Of a DNA stretch of 64,000 nucleotides, positions 11,440-21,610 are shown one piece after another. The stretch lies in the NCBI GenBank assembly GCA_027422505.1, contig JAPQWV010000005.1, positions 7,321,501-7,385,500 on the forward strand. The letters are read 5' to 3'. Under the pieces are notes generated by a model. It was not told the origin of the DNA, made no database searches, and worked only from the letters and a program-made list of their open reading frames with translations. The stretch comes from Craterostigma plantagineum. Lineage: Eukaryota; Streptophyta; Magnoliopsida; Lamiales; Linderniaceae. The stretch's first letter is position 1; the number at the start of each line of letters is the position of its first letter. The position numbers and the translations under genes are program-made.

Positions 11440-12355
11440 AAATAATGATGTCTGGTGTGTTTGGTAGTTGGGTTTTATGTGGTATTATATTTAACTAAAT
11501 TGAATTACGAATTTACCCATACACTGGAATCAATTCTCAATTAATTTGATTAGCTCATCGTTCAACCATTTTGTTCGAACATTGGTGGCCTCAGAAAATA
11601 ATACAAGACGGTACTATGCAAAAACTTAACAATGGCATAAATCAACCAATTTAGCTCCAGCTTGGCATCTCCTGTACGCTAATGCCCATCAATCTATACC
11701 TGAAGCAGCCTAAGAGAATCTCATCAACACATCGCTCAGCCTCGAGCAGTCATGGCTCGAATCGCCTGCGATGCAGCTGCTACAGAGCTTCACCGCTGAA
11801 TTGGCGGAAACCCAAAGGTAGGGATTCTTAGTTTTCGCCGGAGTTTCTTGGATTTATGTAACTACAAGGCCTGGCGTCCTTATCGGCGCCATTGATGCGT
11901 ACCTCTTAGCTCCTCTGCAACTTGGGCTGGGCACTCTCGTAGGAAGAAGAAGCTTGAAGACAAGGGATTTCTTGGTCGTAGAAAAGCTGGGCTAAGGGTC
12001 GTTCGGCGTCGTATATCTCAGCGTGGTTGTTCCCAAGAACATCGACGTCGACGAGACTGTAAGGAGAAAAGGGATTCGAAGATCCTCGCAGTTATTAGAT
12101 AAGAGAAGGTTTGATCGTGATTCGTGGGAAGAGAGAGGAGGATTGCAATGGCTAAACTGAAATAAAGGATAATTATGTCAAATATGACGGGATTAGATAA
12201 TGGGACCATGAGGGGTGGATTTAGTTAATACCCAATAGAAGGTATTAAGGGATTTTAATTAAACCCCACCTTGAAATAAATGTCCCAACCAATACCACTT
12301 TAATTTATCCAAACCCCCTACTCCCCCTTATACCCCCAACCAAACACACAAGGTG
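11440..12355. mobile_element. TIR-like element carrying a captured gene fragment
   Basis: A left end near GTGTGTTTGGTAGTTGGG (about 11455) and a right end near CCAACCAAACACACAAG (about 12335-12351) are inverted, in the style of the G(T)GTGTTTGGT termini of small TIR elements. A perfect target duplication was not found, so the limits are approximate. The interior (11560-12160) is much more GC-rich and gene-like than the ends, and contains a degenerate STN8 fragment. Confidence 0.5.
11834..12056 (+). pseudogene. STN8: STN8 thylakoid kinase fragment
   Basis: One frame reads GVSWIYVTTRPGVLIGAI, then AYLLAPLQLGLGTL, GRRSLKTRDFLVVEKLG, a stop, and GSFGVVYLSVVVPKN. This is the segment of STN8 that spans the hydrophobic anchor region and the start of the kinase domain. 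STN8 is the chloroplast kinase that phosphorylates photosystem II core proteins. The TAA at 11993-11995 replaces one residue of the glycine-rich nucleotide loop, so the fragment is dead. Upstream exon-like sequence (11700-11820) may be more of the gene but is degenerate. Neither the catalytic HRD nor the DFG region is present. Recognition is from memory of the family. Confidence 0.8.
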
Positions 12356-12839
12356 AGGGGTGGCTATTAGCTGCTAATTTGGTCTGTAAAATATTTACGA
12401 TTTAACCTCTCTATTTCTAATTTCATTAATTAATAATTATCACATTTAACCCCTCAATTTTTAGATATTATAATTATATCCCGAATCATTATTTTCCTTA
12501 TATATATATATATATATAAAATTGTATTTCATCTACTAAACATAAATTATAAATTTCAAAATTAAAATAAAAATAATTACATTTTAAACACACGCATAGA
12601 GTGGGCAGACAATACTAGGATAATAGAATAGATATGAATTCCATCAAATTTTCATCTCCAAATCAAGGAGAAAAGTAAACAACATATAGTAACCAAATTG
12701 AAGCAATGCTTCAAATGAAATATCTCAAATGCCAAACACATCAAAAGCACGAAACACAAATAACACAACAAACAAAGGCGAAAAATTTCATACCAAAAGC
12801 ACATATTCGGCTTTCGCCGCAAACTTTCGTAAGAATACC
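12356..12839. other. Intergenic, CIPK 3' flank
   Basis: AT-rich, with a (TA)n run at about 12499-12517. The part nearest 12839 is presumably the 3' untranslated region of the CIPK gene on the minus strand. No other feature was seen. Confidence 0.5.
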
Positions 12840-14159
12840 TCAGTCACGTTCTCGTTGATCGCCTCGCCATGCCCATACGATATCCTTAATCTCCGTTCTT
12901 AGTTCCCTCATCAAACGCTGGTACTCGAAAGAATCGCCGCTCGACTTCTTCATCTCGACTAAATTGTACGAACCAGCAATCTCATAAACGCTGACATCGA
13001 TCGAAAAGTTTCCATTCATGCATTCGTTCGACCTCTCCAATCTCATTGACTGCTCATCCTTCTTCACCACTTTCAACCTCAACGGAGAAGCAATGTCGTC
13101 TAGTTTCGATACTATTTCGAGCGCTGACTTTGTTGAAGTGAACTGAAACTCATCCTTCTGATCATTGCTGACGAACAAGCCAGACAAGTCCAATCCCGAG
13201 GATAGAGATATGATATCGAACGCATTGAGGTTCGTTGGCTTTGCAAGATTCGACTTTGGCTGCAGCCCATCGAAAGTATCGCAATCCAAAGGTTCTAAAT
13301 GTGGGCTTTCGTTGCTTTCTCCAGCTTTAGGCAGTGAATCTTTGAGGTTTAGGCCTTTCTTGAACCAATGGTGATTCATGATTCTTGAGATGGAAATTCG
13401 GGTTTTCGGGTTTGGGTCGAGAATTCTCGAGAGCAGCCTTTTTGCATCTGTAGGAAACCAATTAGGGAATTTGAACTGAGCCTTGGATATTTTCTTGTAC
13501 ATCTCCATAACGTTTGAGTCGTAGAAGGGGAGATAACCAGCGAGTAAAACGTACAGTATCACTCCACAAGACCAAACGTCAGCTTTAGCCCCATCGTACC
13601 CTTTTCTGCTTATGACCTCGGGAGCCACATAAGCTGGCGTTCCACAAGCTGTGTGAAGCAAACCATCTTGCCTTTTAGATTCCGATAGAGCACTCAAGCC
13701 GAAGTCTGTCACCTTTAGGTTCTCAAATTCGTCCAGCAACAGATTCTCAGGTTTTAGATCACGGTGATAGACACCTCTCTCGTGGCAAAAGCTGACAGCA
13801 GATATCAGTTGTTGGAAGTATTTCCTGGCTTCGTTCTCGTCGAGCCTCCCTTTGGAGACCTTCTGAAAAAGCTCGCCCCCTTTCACGTGCTCCATTGCAA
13901 AGTGGATCTTGGTTTTCGTGGCCAAGACTTCGTAAAGCTGAACTACGTTTTGGTGTTTGATCATTCCCATGACGGATATTTCGCGCTTTGTCTGATTCAT
14001 CAGCCCAACTCTCAGCACTTTCTCCTTGTCTATTACCTTGATAGCAACACCTTGACCAGTTTCAAGGTTCCTACCGTAGTAAACTTTGGCGAAAGTGCCT
14101 TTACCTAGTAACCTCCCAATTTCATACTTCTTCATCAAGATGTTTCCCTGTTTCTCCAT
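12840..14159 (-). CDS. CBL-interacting protein kinase (CIPK2/10/20 group)
   Basis: This is a SnRK3-class Ser/Thr kinase that binds calcineurin-B-like calcium sensors and acts in calcium-triggered ion-transport and stress signalling. The 439-aa frame is intronless, as in the intron-poor CIPK clade. Visible parts are: Gly-rich loop [11 protein letters not shown] (19-29); catalytic Lys41 and Glu60; HRDLKPEN with Asp134; DFG 152-154; an activation segment with [11 protein letters not shown] (Thr170); and APE 179-181. The regulatory tail has the CBL-binding NAF motif (Asn312-Ala313-Phe314, within [19 protein letters not shown]) and a PP2C-binding region around 340-375. Length is normal for the family. 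FAMEH replaces the common F(V)MEY at residues 87-91; it lies in the hinge and is not a key catalytic site. The exact orthologue is uncertain. Confidence 0.95.
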   Translation of the reverse strand: MEKQGNILMKKYEIGRLLGKGTFAKVYYGRNLETGQGVAIKVIDKEKVLRVGLMNQTKREISVMGMIKHQNVVQLYEVLATKTKIHFAMEHVKGGELFQKVSKGRLDENEARKYFQQLISAVSFCHERGVYHRDLKPENLLLDEFENLKVTDFGLSALSESKRQDGLLHTACGTPAYVAPEVISRKGYDGAKADVWSCGVILYVLLAGYLPFYDSNVMEMYKKISKAQFKFPNWFPTDAKRLLSRILDPNPKTRISISRIMNHHWFKKGLNLKDSLPKAGESNESPHLEPLDCDTFDGLQPKSNLAKPTNLNAFDIISLSSGLDLSGLFVSNDQKDEFQFTSTKSALEIVSKLDDIASPLRLKVVKKDEQSMRLERSNECMNGNFSIDVSVYEIAGSYNLVEMKKSSGDSFEYQRLMRELRTEIKDIVWAWRGDQRERD

Positions 14160-14850
14160 TATGGGAAAGCAAACGAGCTTTGCCTTTCCCTCTTCTTTTT
14201 TTTTTTTTTGCTAGAAATTTTAAAAGGCACGAGCCTTTGGTGACAAAGGACTCGGCCTGCTTACAGATCTGTGGCTGAAATTCAGAGAGTGTTTATTTCT
14301 CGCTGCCTTATCACCCTTCTGACACGAAAGAATTGATGCTCCACATCCATTTCTATTACGTGCAGATGATTCTGGTCCAGATTGTGAAATTATTCTGGCA
14401 AAACCGGAAATTGAAGCCTCAGCAATGGAGCACATATTTCCACATTCCGAAGAATGACGAGGCAGATGGGCTATCCTGAATGTCAATAACACAGATCTTA
14501 TTCCAGAACATTAAAAGAATCAAAACCAACAAGCAAAAACATCAAGGCGTGGTACGTCCAACGGTTCAAATAGACGAAATATCGACAAAAAAAAATACAC
14601 CTAGCAAACTCAGAGAAACGAAATAACTATGAATAACAATCAACATTATAGAATTCCTGCTCGTTTAAGCATCCACAGATTCAAGCTGTACCCACAATCG
14701 AAATTTCTCTATCACATTCGCATCTAATATCAGATTTACAAGAATGCCGCGTTAAAAACGAAACGAAAGGAAATCGCACAAACCTAGGGTGGGATTCGCC
14801 CTCGATCCGAAGCTTTGAGCTGTAGCGTTTTAAAATAAAGAAATGATGGT
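14160..14850 (-). other. Putative CIPK 5' leader with an intron
   Basis: Reading the minus strand, a TATA-like CATATATTAG lies near 14881-14888. A GC-moderate leader follows. A plausible donor (CCTAG then GTTTGTG, at 14783) and a plausible acceptor (ATTCAG, ending 14476) would splice the leader to 14475-14160, just before the CIPK ATG. A 90-codon frame at 14220-14492 has no family signature and straddles the acceptor, so I treat it as leader sequence. All of this is inference. Confidence 0.4.
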
Positions 14851-15006
14851 GAAGCGAAATGAGTGCAAAGCTTACCAACTAATATATGGCGTCGTACGTC
14901 AATAATTATGCGTTTTTTTGTACCGTTTAGATTCCATTTGGACCACTTTCGTTAAAGTAATATTTAGGAGACCCCAACTAAATCTCTATTTCCTAACTTT
15001 CTATCA

Positions 15007-15015
15007 ACTAGCTCC
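15007..15015. other. MULE target-site duplication, left copy
   Basis: ACTAGCTCC, identical to 17728-17736. It lies within the left terminus of the outer element, which shows that the MULE arrived second. Confidence 0.93.
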
Positions 15016-15183
15016 GGGCAAAAACCCAAATTCGTCCCTGATGTTTCGACTGAACCAATTTAGTCCCCGATGTTATAAAAAATAGACCAATTTCGTCCTT
15101 CCGTCACCGAAACCGTCAATTTAGACTGGGATTGGTCACGTGCACCGCACGTGACACCGGTTTTTCATTAAACATTTATATAT
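15016..15183 (+). repeat. MULE left terminal inverted repeat
   Basis: About 168 bp matching 17540-17727 in inverse orientation. It carries several CGTCC-containing direct sub-repeats. In Mutator elements the TIRs also hold the gene promoters, and here it is placed to drive the transposase gene. Confidence 0.88.
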
Positions 15184-15360
15184 ATATATATATAAATAAA
15201 TCCATATTTATATAGGAAATTAGGGCAAATAAGGACAGAAGATAACATATGGATCCTGAAATTAGGGCAGCCCCAAATTGATTTCGACCCACCTCCTCGA
15301 AACACACCGTTGAAGAATCAAGAGAATACCCAAAGATTGAAGGCCGAACGTCCTGAATCA

Positions 15361-16664
15361 ATGGCAACCAGATCTTCTAGAGGTACAAGTGTATATGTTT
15401 ATTTTTTAACAGCTTCGTATTAGGATTTCTCTGTAATTGATCGTGTTTCTAGTGTCGTATTCACCCTTTTATTTGTTTAATTTACCCTACCCATAGGTGA
15501 ACCTTTGCTTGGTAGTATGTGGGTGTATCCAGACGACCCTGAAGGTGTATCTGATGGTGTCGGACTGGATGATAACCCATTGAGTGATGATGGAGATGAT
15601 GAGTGTGAATTTTATGACAGTGATTTTAATTTTGAAGATGATGATACACTCGTTGATACTCGTGTTGGTAAAGAGTCTGAAAATTGTGACATTTCTGGTA
15701 AGGGTAAGAGGCCTACGAATCATCCTCAGTATGTGTGCAGGGACATGTACAATAGAATGCAGTGTGAGGATGGTGACCCTGACTGCGTAGTGAGTGAGGA
15801 GGAATTTAGAAGTGAGTCTGATGACGAGGGAAGAGCTAGATATCCCATATTTAACCCATTATCTGACATGAAAAATCCAGAGTTGAAACTGAAACTCATA
15901 TTTGCTACTAAGCAAGAAGCAAAGTTTGCAATACAGAGTCATTGTGTTAGGAGGGGTATGATGGTTAGATTCAAAAAAAATGATAAAACAAGGTTGTGGG
16001 CCGTGTGTAGGAAGGAAGATTGTAAGTGGTCATTCTATGTTTCTAGAATGAGTGGGGAAAGACATGGCAAATTAAGAGTTATGTGTCTGAGCATAATAGT
16101 TGTCATTGGAACTTCCATAACAAAAGTCTGAAGTCCAGTTGGTTAGGTAAGACATTTGCTAAAAAATTTACTGATAATCCAAAGTTGGGTACATCTGAGT
16201 TTAGGAGTGAGTTATGCAGTACTCTGAAGGTCAATATTTCGAGGAGGCAGGCATATAAGGCAAAGAAGAAAGCAATGGAACTTATTGAGGGGAAGATTGA
16301 AGAGCAATGTGGAAGGATGAGGGACTACTGTCAAGAACTAAAGAGGTCTGATCCTGATGCTACAGTTATTTTGAAGCTGACTGATGATGAAAATGGGTCT
16401 AGATTCCAGAGGATGTACATTTGCTTTTCAGCCTGCAAGAATGGGTTTAAAGAAGCATGTAGGCCTTTAATTGGGGTAGATGGATGCTTCTTACAGCATA
16501 AGATAGGTGGCCAATTACTCTCGGCAGTTGGTTTAGATGGGTACTTCATCTAAGCCAACATCATCTCAGCCAAGTTCATCTCAAAAGCCTTCGTCACAAC
16601 CAACTTCATCCAAGCCAACTTCATCTCAGCCAACTACTGTCAGATGGTTTAATGTTAGAAAATG
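15361..16664 (+). pseudogene. mudrA-like MULE transposase, internally deleted and frameshifted
   Basis: Exon 1 is 15361-15382 (MATRSSR) with a GT donor. Exon 2 starts at 15497 after CATAG and continues in frame with GEPLLGSMWVYPDD. Next come an acidic region, the MuDR N-terminal DNA-binding domain (LIFATKQEAKFAIQSHCV, then a Cys pair in CRKEDCKW) and, after a one-base frameshift near 16060, a YVSEHNSCHWNFHNKS-type block. The catalytic MULE domain begins (LIGVDGCFLQHKIGGQLL) but stops at about 16540. There the frame joins a Ser/Pro/Gln-rich tail ending TTVRWFNVRK at 16664. The acidic catalytic core beyond the first D and the zinc knuckle are therefore deleted. Confidence 0.88.
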
Positions 16665-16908
16665 ATGTGTTTTGTGTTTGCTTTTTGTTGTTCATCTTCA
16701 GACTTGAAGTTGTTATGTTAGATGGTTTGTGACGTGTTTTGTGTTTATCAGATGTGTTCAACTACTGTCAGATTTTGTTGGTATGTGAAGTTGTTGAAAA
16801 TGATGCTTATGTTCAGTTTTAACAATTTCAGTTTTAGAGTCATTTTTTAACAATCTTCAGTTCTAGAAACGAGCATTACATAAACATAAACCATTATAAA
16901 TATCAGAG

Positions 16909-17462
16909 TCATTTTCTTCTGCAAGATATCTCCAAAGCATCGACCATTTTCTCGTATTTCTTCATCCGCTTTTTGCAAGATCCAACTTCACTTTCTAAAC
17001 GCATTATCGTGTTTTTACATTCAGTTAACTCTTCATCCACTGATTTTTTAGACGTGTAATTACCATGAGTCTTCAATTCTCCTTCTAGGCAATCAATCTT
17101 TTCCTTCATGAACATTATAATTTCCTTCGATCTAGGACTCATCTCAGGATCCCACCATTCAAAAACATTACAACCAAAGGATTTCTACAACAAAACATAA
17201 TTTATTATTGCAGAGTAGAGTAAATGGATCTGAACAAGATGCTAAATCAATAAATTGAAAAGATATGATTTCTAACCCGATAATAAGGGCACATTCGAAA
17301 CCTCCTTCCGGTATTCAGATTCGTCCAAGCCGTCAAGATTTGTAGCTCGAAACCACATTTGCAAAACAGCGGCTCTGACGGAACATTTCTCGGGTTTGGG
17401 GGTTCGTATCGTAGTCCTTTGCTATTAATGGAACTCGAAGAAGCCGGATATCTCGTGCTCAT
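16909..17462 (-). CDS. GRF-type zinc finger / coiled-coil protein carried by the MULE
   Basis: Two exons, 17462-17277 and 17184-16909, join in phase 0 across a 92-bp intron (GTTAGA donor, TTGTAG acceptor) to give 153 aa. The N-terminal part holds a GRF zinc finger: Cys34-x-Cys36, TNLNTGRRF at 47-55, Cys58 and, directly after the splice, Cys67 within GCNVFEWWD. The splice restores the C..F.W motif, which is strong support for the gene model. Residues about 80-150 are charged and heptad-like, a predicted coiled coil. GRF fingers bind nucleic acid in other proteins. The role here is unknown. It is convergent with the transposase and starts next to the right TIR. No stop or frameshift was seen, whereas its transposase partner is broken. 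Confidence 0.85.
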
Positions 17463-17539
17463 ATTCGAATTTTGGAAATTTTGGGGAGAACAAAATTGAT
17501 CGTCTGCCCTAATTTCTCGATCGATTGCCCTAATATTAT

Positions 17540-17727
17540 ATAAATGTTTAATGAAAAACCGGTGCCGTGCACGTGACCAATCCCCGTCTAAATTGACGGA
17601 GCAGGTGGCGGAAGGACGAAATTGGTCTATTTTTTATAACATCGGGGACTAAATTGGTTCAGTCGAAACATCAGGGACGAAATTGGATCAGAGGGTAAAC
17701 ATCAGGGACGAATTTGGGTTTTCTCCC
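17540..17727 (-). repeat. MULE right terminal inverted repeat
   Basis: About 188 bp, inverse of 15016-15183, with one additional ~30-bp internal repeat unit near its outer end. It abuts the first exon of the GRF gene and may serve as its promoter. Confidence 0.88.
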
Positions 17728-17736
17728 ACTAGCTCC
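17728..17736. other. MULE target-site duplication, right copy
   Basis: ACTAGCTCC, identical to 15007-15015. Confidence 0.93.
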
Positions 17737-17802
17737 CTACTAACATATATTTATCATCAAACTCCCTATTTTAAAACAATCATACATCACTACCTACTCG
17801 AC

Positions 17803-18880
17803 AAAAGTGACAACTTTGCCTCTCATTTGTAAATATTTTTCTTCTCAAAACCATAAATTGAAATCACATACGATCAATTCCTTCCAATTTCAGATTTCAT
17901 TCTCAATTCCTCCTTCAATCTTCAACTCCTGCCCGCGTCGGAAGAGCTCCGAGTTTACCCAATCCACCGTGAGTTTCTCGGTCCATGTAAGTTGAGATAA
18001 GTTTTCAATTGTTTTCTTTTTTCATCGTGGGTTACCCGTCGAGTTTCTTGAACTCGGGCGAACGGAATTGAGCTGAAGCGAACGGAGTTCTAGTGAACAC
18101 TCTGATAAGGTGTACTGTGAACGTTTATAGCGGAGGCATTGACCTAAATTGGATGTCGAGTTGTGGGTGTCGTCACGTTTTGGGTATCACCGCGTTTTGT
18201 GTGTCGAGCTGTAAAGAGTTGAATCCTCATTCATTTTTCTACCGTTTAGCATACTGTGGGTGTCGAGGGAGGTTAGTATTTTGTTAAATTTGACTAATTT
18301 GTTTTTTAAAGCAATTTTTTAAATGCAGTACCAAAGTATATTGATTTACAGTACCCAGTTGCTTAGATGAGGTTCATTAAGCTTTCTAGCAGTACCATAT
18401 GGTAATCGTGTGTCGTCCTAATTTTAGCATGTCCTATTATACCAAGCTATGTTGTGGGGCAGAGAGATATACCACAAGGCTTACAGAGGCAAAGAAGTTG
18501 TTATTCGTGATCTTCATGGCTTAGAGGATGGCACATTTGACCAAATGTGGTGGTATTGTTGCATATAGGTTATGACACATTCTTTTGTCGATATGTTGAC
18601 GATAGGTTATATTTTGGATTATGATGTTAGTGGATGAATGATATTAATGCTGTCGGTAGATGAATGATATTAATGCTATGATGATGTCGTGGAATTGCTG
18701 ATGTTCCAATAAAATTATTTTGTATTGTGTTTGTTAATGACATGATATTAATGCTTCAGGGAAAGGAAAGCCGCCCTTCTTCCATTCGAAGAAAGCAGCG
18801 TAATCGTACCGCTGTAAAACAAACTACAGGCCCTATAAGATATTTACTGCCCATTCACCGTCCTTGGTGAGTCTCTGTTT
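17803..18880 (+). other. Unique 5' part of outer element, possible gene fragments
   Basis: Less AT-rich than its surroundings. A segment near 18440-18545 reads MLWGREIYHKAYRGKEVVI and then DLHGLEDGTFDQMW. Another near 18760-18870 is basic (RPSSIRRKQRNRTAVKQ) and ends at a GGTGAGTC donor-like site. I do not recognise a family in either. They could be exons of an element-encoded gene or captured host exons. No continuous open frame links them. Confidence 0.35.
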
Positions 18881-21067
18881 CTGTGCTACGTTATTCTTAG
18901 ATCCAGCGAAATCGTTGGTTTCAGAGTCCACTCTCTCAATGAATAGAAACCCGATTGTCAACTTTCATGTTTACACAGTAATTCAAATAAATGGAACCAC
19001 AAGATAGTACCATTTGGTACTCCAACTGCTCAATACATGTTTTTTGATAACTGTTCAAGCGTTAAAACATGTAATTATTTGGTATTACAAAGTAACAAAC
19101 TTATGTACTATATAATACAAGAGGTACTACAAGCTTCTATATATTGGTCATACAATTTAGTGTAAGCTCTCAGGCCTTATTTGCGCAAGAATCTATATGT
19201 TCTCGATAATGCAACACAGTGTACGATAGGATACTACAAGTAACCTACGCAGGGTACTACACTGAAATATGTTTAGGTACTACAAACATCTATATATTGG
19301 TATTACGAATTAGGTAAGCGGTTTTTATGATTTAGTGGGTTTAAAATAGTTAATTGCATGATATATATCATATGGTATCAATATTGGTGAATTAAGATTT
19401 AGAATTAAGAATCTACATGATTCCGACAATTAAACACATGGTACGACAAAGATACTACTAGTAACTTACGAACGGTACTACACTAGCATATTTTATGGTA
19501 CTACAAACATCTATATATTGGTGTTACAAACATCTATTTACTGGTACTACAAAATAGGGTAAGCATTTCTCGACGCCGTTCGAATTATTTTTTGGTCTGT
19601 GACTATGTTACCATAATTATATGTACTATATTGATCATTTGATATCAATATTGGTGGGTTAAACTTTAGAATTAACGATTATTACATTGAAACGCAACTT
19701 TCTTTCTACTAATATGACACTAGTAATAACATCTTACTACATAGTCAAGATTTTTTATCTATTGGAAGTTGGTGTTTGTGTTTATGTTACCATGTGTTTA
19801 ATTTTTATTATGTACCGTATTTGGGAGTTCTCGGGTCTTATTTGCAAAAGAATCTACGTGTTTTCAATAATTAAAAACGTGGTACAAAAAAAATACTACA
19901 AGTAAGCTACGCATGGTACTACACTAGCATACGTTATAGTACTATGAACAGCTATATGTTGGTACTGCAAATATCTATATACTGGTACTACAAGTTAGGA
20001 TATGCGTTTTTCGACGCCGTTCGAACTATGTTACCATTGTTATACGTACTATATTGATCATTTGGTATCAATATTAGTGAGTTAACATTTAGAATTTAGG
20101 ATTATTACATTAAAACTCCAACTTTCTTTCCACTTACATGATACTAGTAACAATATTTTACTTCATAGTCAAGATTTTTGATCTATTGGAAGTTACCGTT
20201 TATGTTTTACGTTACCATGTGTTTAATTTTTATTATGCACCCGTATTTTGGAAGTTCTCATGCCTTACTTGCAGAAGAATCAACGTGTTTTCAATAATTA
20301 AAAACGTGGTACGAAAAAGATACTACAAGTAACCTACGCAGGGTACTACACTAGCATACGTTATGGCACTATGAACATCTATATATTGGTACTACAAATA
20401 TCTATATAATGATACTACAAGTTTGGATAAGCGTTTCGACACCGTTTGAATTATTTTCGATCCGTGACTAAGTTACCATAGTTATAAGTACTATATTGAT
20501 CATTTGGTATCAATATTGGTGGATTAATATTTAGAATTAGGGATTATTACATTGAAACACCAACTTTCTTTCTACTTATTATGATACTAGTAAGAACATC
20601 TTACTACATAGCAAGATTTTTCATACATTCGAAGTTACTGTTTATGTGTTACATTACCACGTGTTTAATTTTATTATGTACCGTATTTTGGAAGTTCTCA
20701 TGCCTTATTTGCACAATAATCTACGTATTTTTGATAATTAGAAAGGTCGTACGGAAAAGATACTACAAGTAACCTATGCATGGTACTACATAGGATATGT
20801 TATAGTACTACTAACATCTATATATTGATACTACAAATTAGGGTAAGAGTTTTTTGACCCCGATCGAATTATTTTTGGCGAGTGACTACGTTACCATAGT
20901 TATAGGCACAATTTTGATCATGATATCAATATTGGTGGGCTACTATTTAGAATTACGGATTATTACATTGAAACACCAACTTTCTTTCTACTTATGTGAT
21001 ACTAGTAACAACATCTTACTTCATAGTCACGATTTTTTATCAACTGGAAGTTAGTGTTACTTATTAC

Positions 21068-21306
21068 TGTAACAACCCAGACCTCGCTCGCATTGATATT
21101 GTCCGCTTTGGGCGTTAAGCTGCCTGGTTGAGGACTTCCCAGGTGGTCACCCATCCTGGTACTACTCTCCCCCAGCACGCTTAACTACGGAGTTCCTACG
21201 AACTCCCACCCACCTGCACGGCTTTAAAATGCGTCAATGGGAGGGGTGTCCACATCCTTATAAAGGCATGCTTCGTTCCCCCCTCCAATCGGTGTGGGAT
21301 ATCATA
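21068..21306 (-). repeat. Cassandra 3' LTR (left copy)
   Basis: 239 bp carrying the 5S-derived segment and a USE/TATA module. It ends TGTTACA on the minus strand. Confidence 0.9.
21257..21300 (-). promoter_or_regulatory. USE-like element plus TATA in left Cassandra LTR
   Basis: On the minus strand, ATCCCACACCG (21300-21290) resembles the plant snRNA upstream sequence element RTCCCACATCG. A TATA-like CCTTTATAAG follows about 24 bp downstream. The same pair is in the other LTR. Confidence 0.5.
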
Positions 21307-21375
21307 ATCCACCCCCCTCAAAGGGTTCAGCACCCTCGCTGGCACACCGACCCAAGCTCTGGCTCTGATACCATC

Positions 21376-21610
21376 TGTAACAGCTCAGACATTGCTCGCA
21401 TTGATATTGTCCGATTTGGGCGTTAAGCTGCCTGGCTGAGGACTTCCCAGGTTGTCACCCATCCTGGTACTACTCTCCCCCTAGCACGCTTAACTACGGA
21501 GTTCCTACGAACTCCCACCCACCCGCACGGCTTTAAAACGCGTGGAGGGGTGTCCACATCCTTATAAAGGCATGCTTCGTTTCCCCCTCCAATCGGTGTG
21601 GGATATCATA
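21376..21610 (-). repeat. Cassandra 5' LTR (right copy)
   Basis: 235 bp, nearly identical to the left copy except for small deletions. The primer binding site lies directly inside it at 21375 downward. Confidence 0.9.
21561..21604 (-). promoter_or_regulatory. USE-like element plus TATA in right Cassandra LTR
   Basis: ATCCCACACCG (21604-21594, minus) with TTTATAAG at about 21568-21561, roughly 25 bp apart. This spacing is close to that of plant Pol III snRNA promoters. Confidence 0.5.

Larger units (their letters stand above)
15016..17727. mobile_element. Mutator-like element (MULE) with long TIRs and two genes
   Basis: The left TIR (about 15016-15183, starting GGGCAAAAACCC) and the right TIR (about 17540-17727, inverse start GGGAGAAAACCC) share long blocks such as AAATTCGTCCCTGATGTT and GGTTTTTCATTAAACA. 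The right TIR has an extra copy of a roughly 30-bp block. Identical 9-mers ACTAGCTCC flank the element at 15007-15015 and 17728-17736, the diagnostic Mutator duplication. Inside are a mudrA-like transposase on the plus strand (internally deleted) and a GRF zinc-finger gene on the minus strand, pointing toward each other. The element is non-autonomous because its transposase is damaged. Confidence 0.95.
21068..21610 (-). mobile_element. Cassandra-type TRIM retrotransposon (5S-containing LTRs)
   Basis: Two direct LTRs, 21068-21306 and 21376-21610, flank a 69-bp interior. Both carry, on the minus strand, most of a plant 5S rRNA: AGTACTACTCTC, CAGCACGCTTAACTACGGAG and GACTTCCCAGG are the complement of 5S. 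That is the defining trait of Cassandra. On the minus strand, GATGGTATCAGAGCC at 21375 downward is the initiator-Met primer site next to the right LTR, so the right LTR is 5'. ATTAC at 21063-21067 and 21611-21615 is the target duplication. There is no coding capacity. It is inserted in the GGTACTACA array. Confidence 0.93.

Noticed and set aside
13165..14108. Plus-strand frames inside the CIPK gene.
   Set aside because: Antisense shadows of a clear kinase. No independent signature.
14220..14492. Possible separate 90-aa gene upstream of CIPK.
   Set aside because: No family signature. It covers a plausible leader acceptor site and fits better as 5' untranslated sequence.
21068..21610. Functional 5S rRNA gene on the minus strand.
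   Set aside because: The 5S-like stretch is incomplete, lies within two LTRs and lacks the 5' part of 5S.
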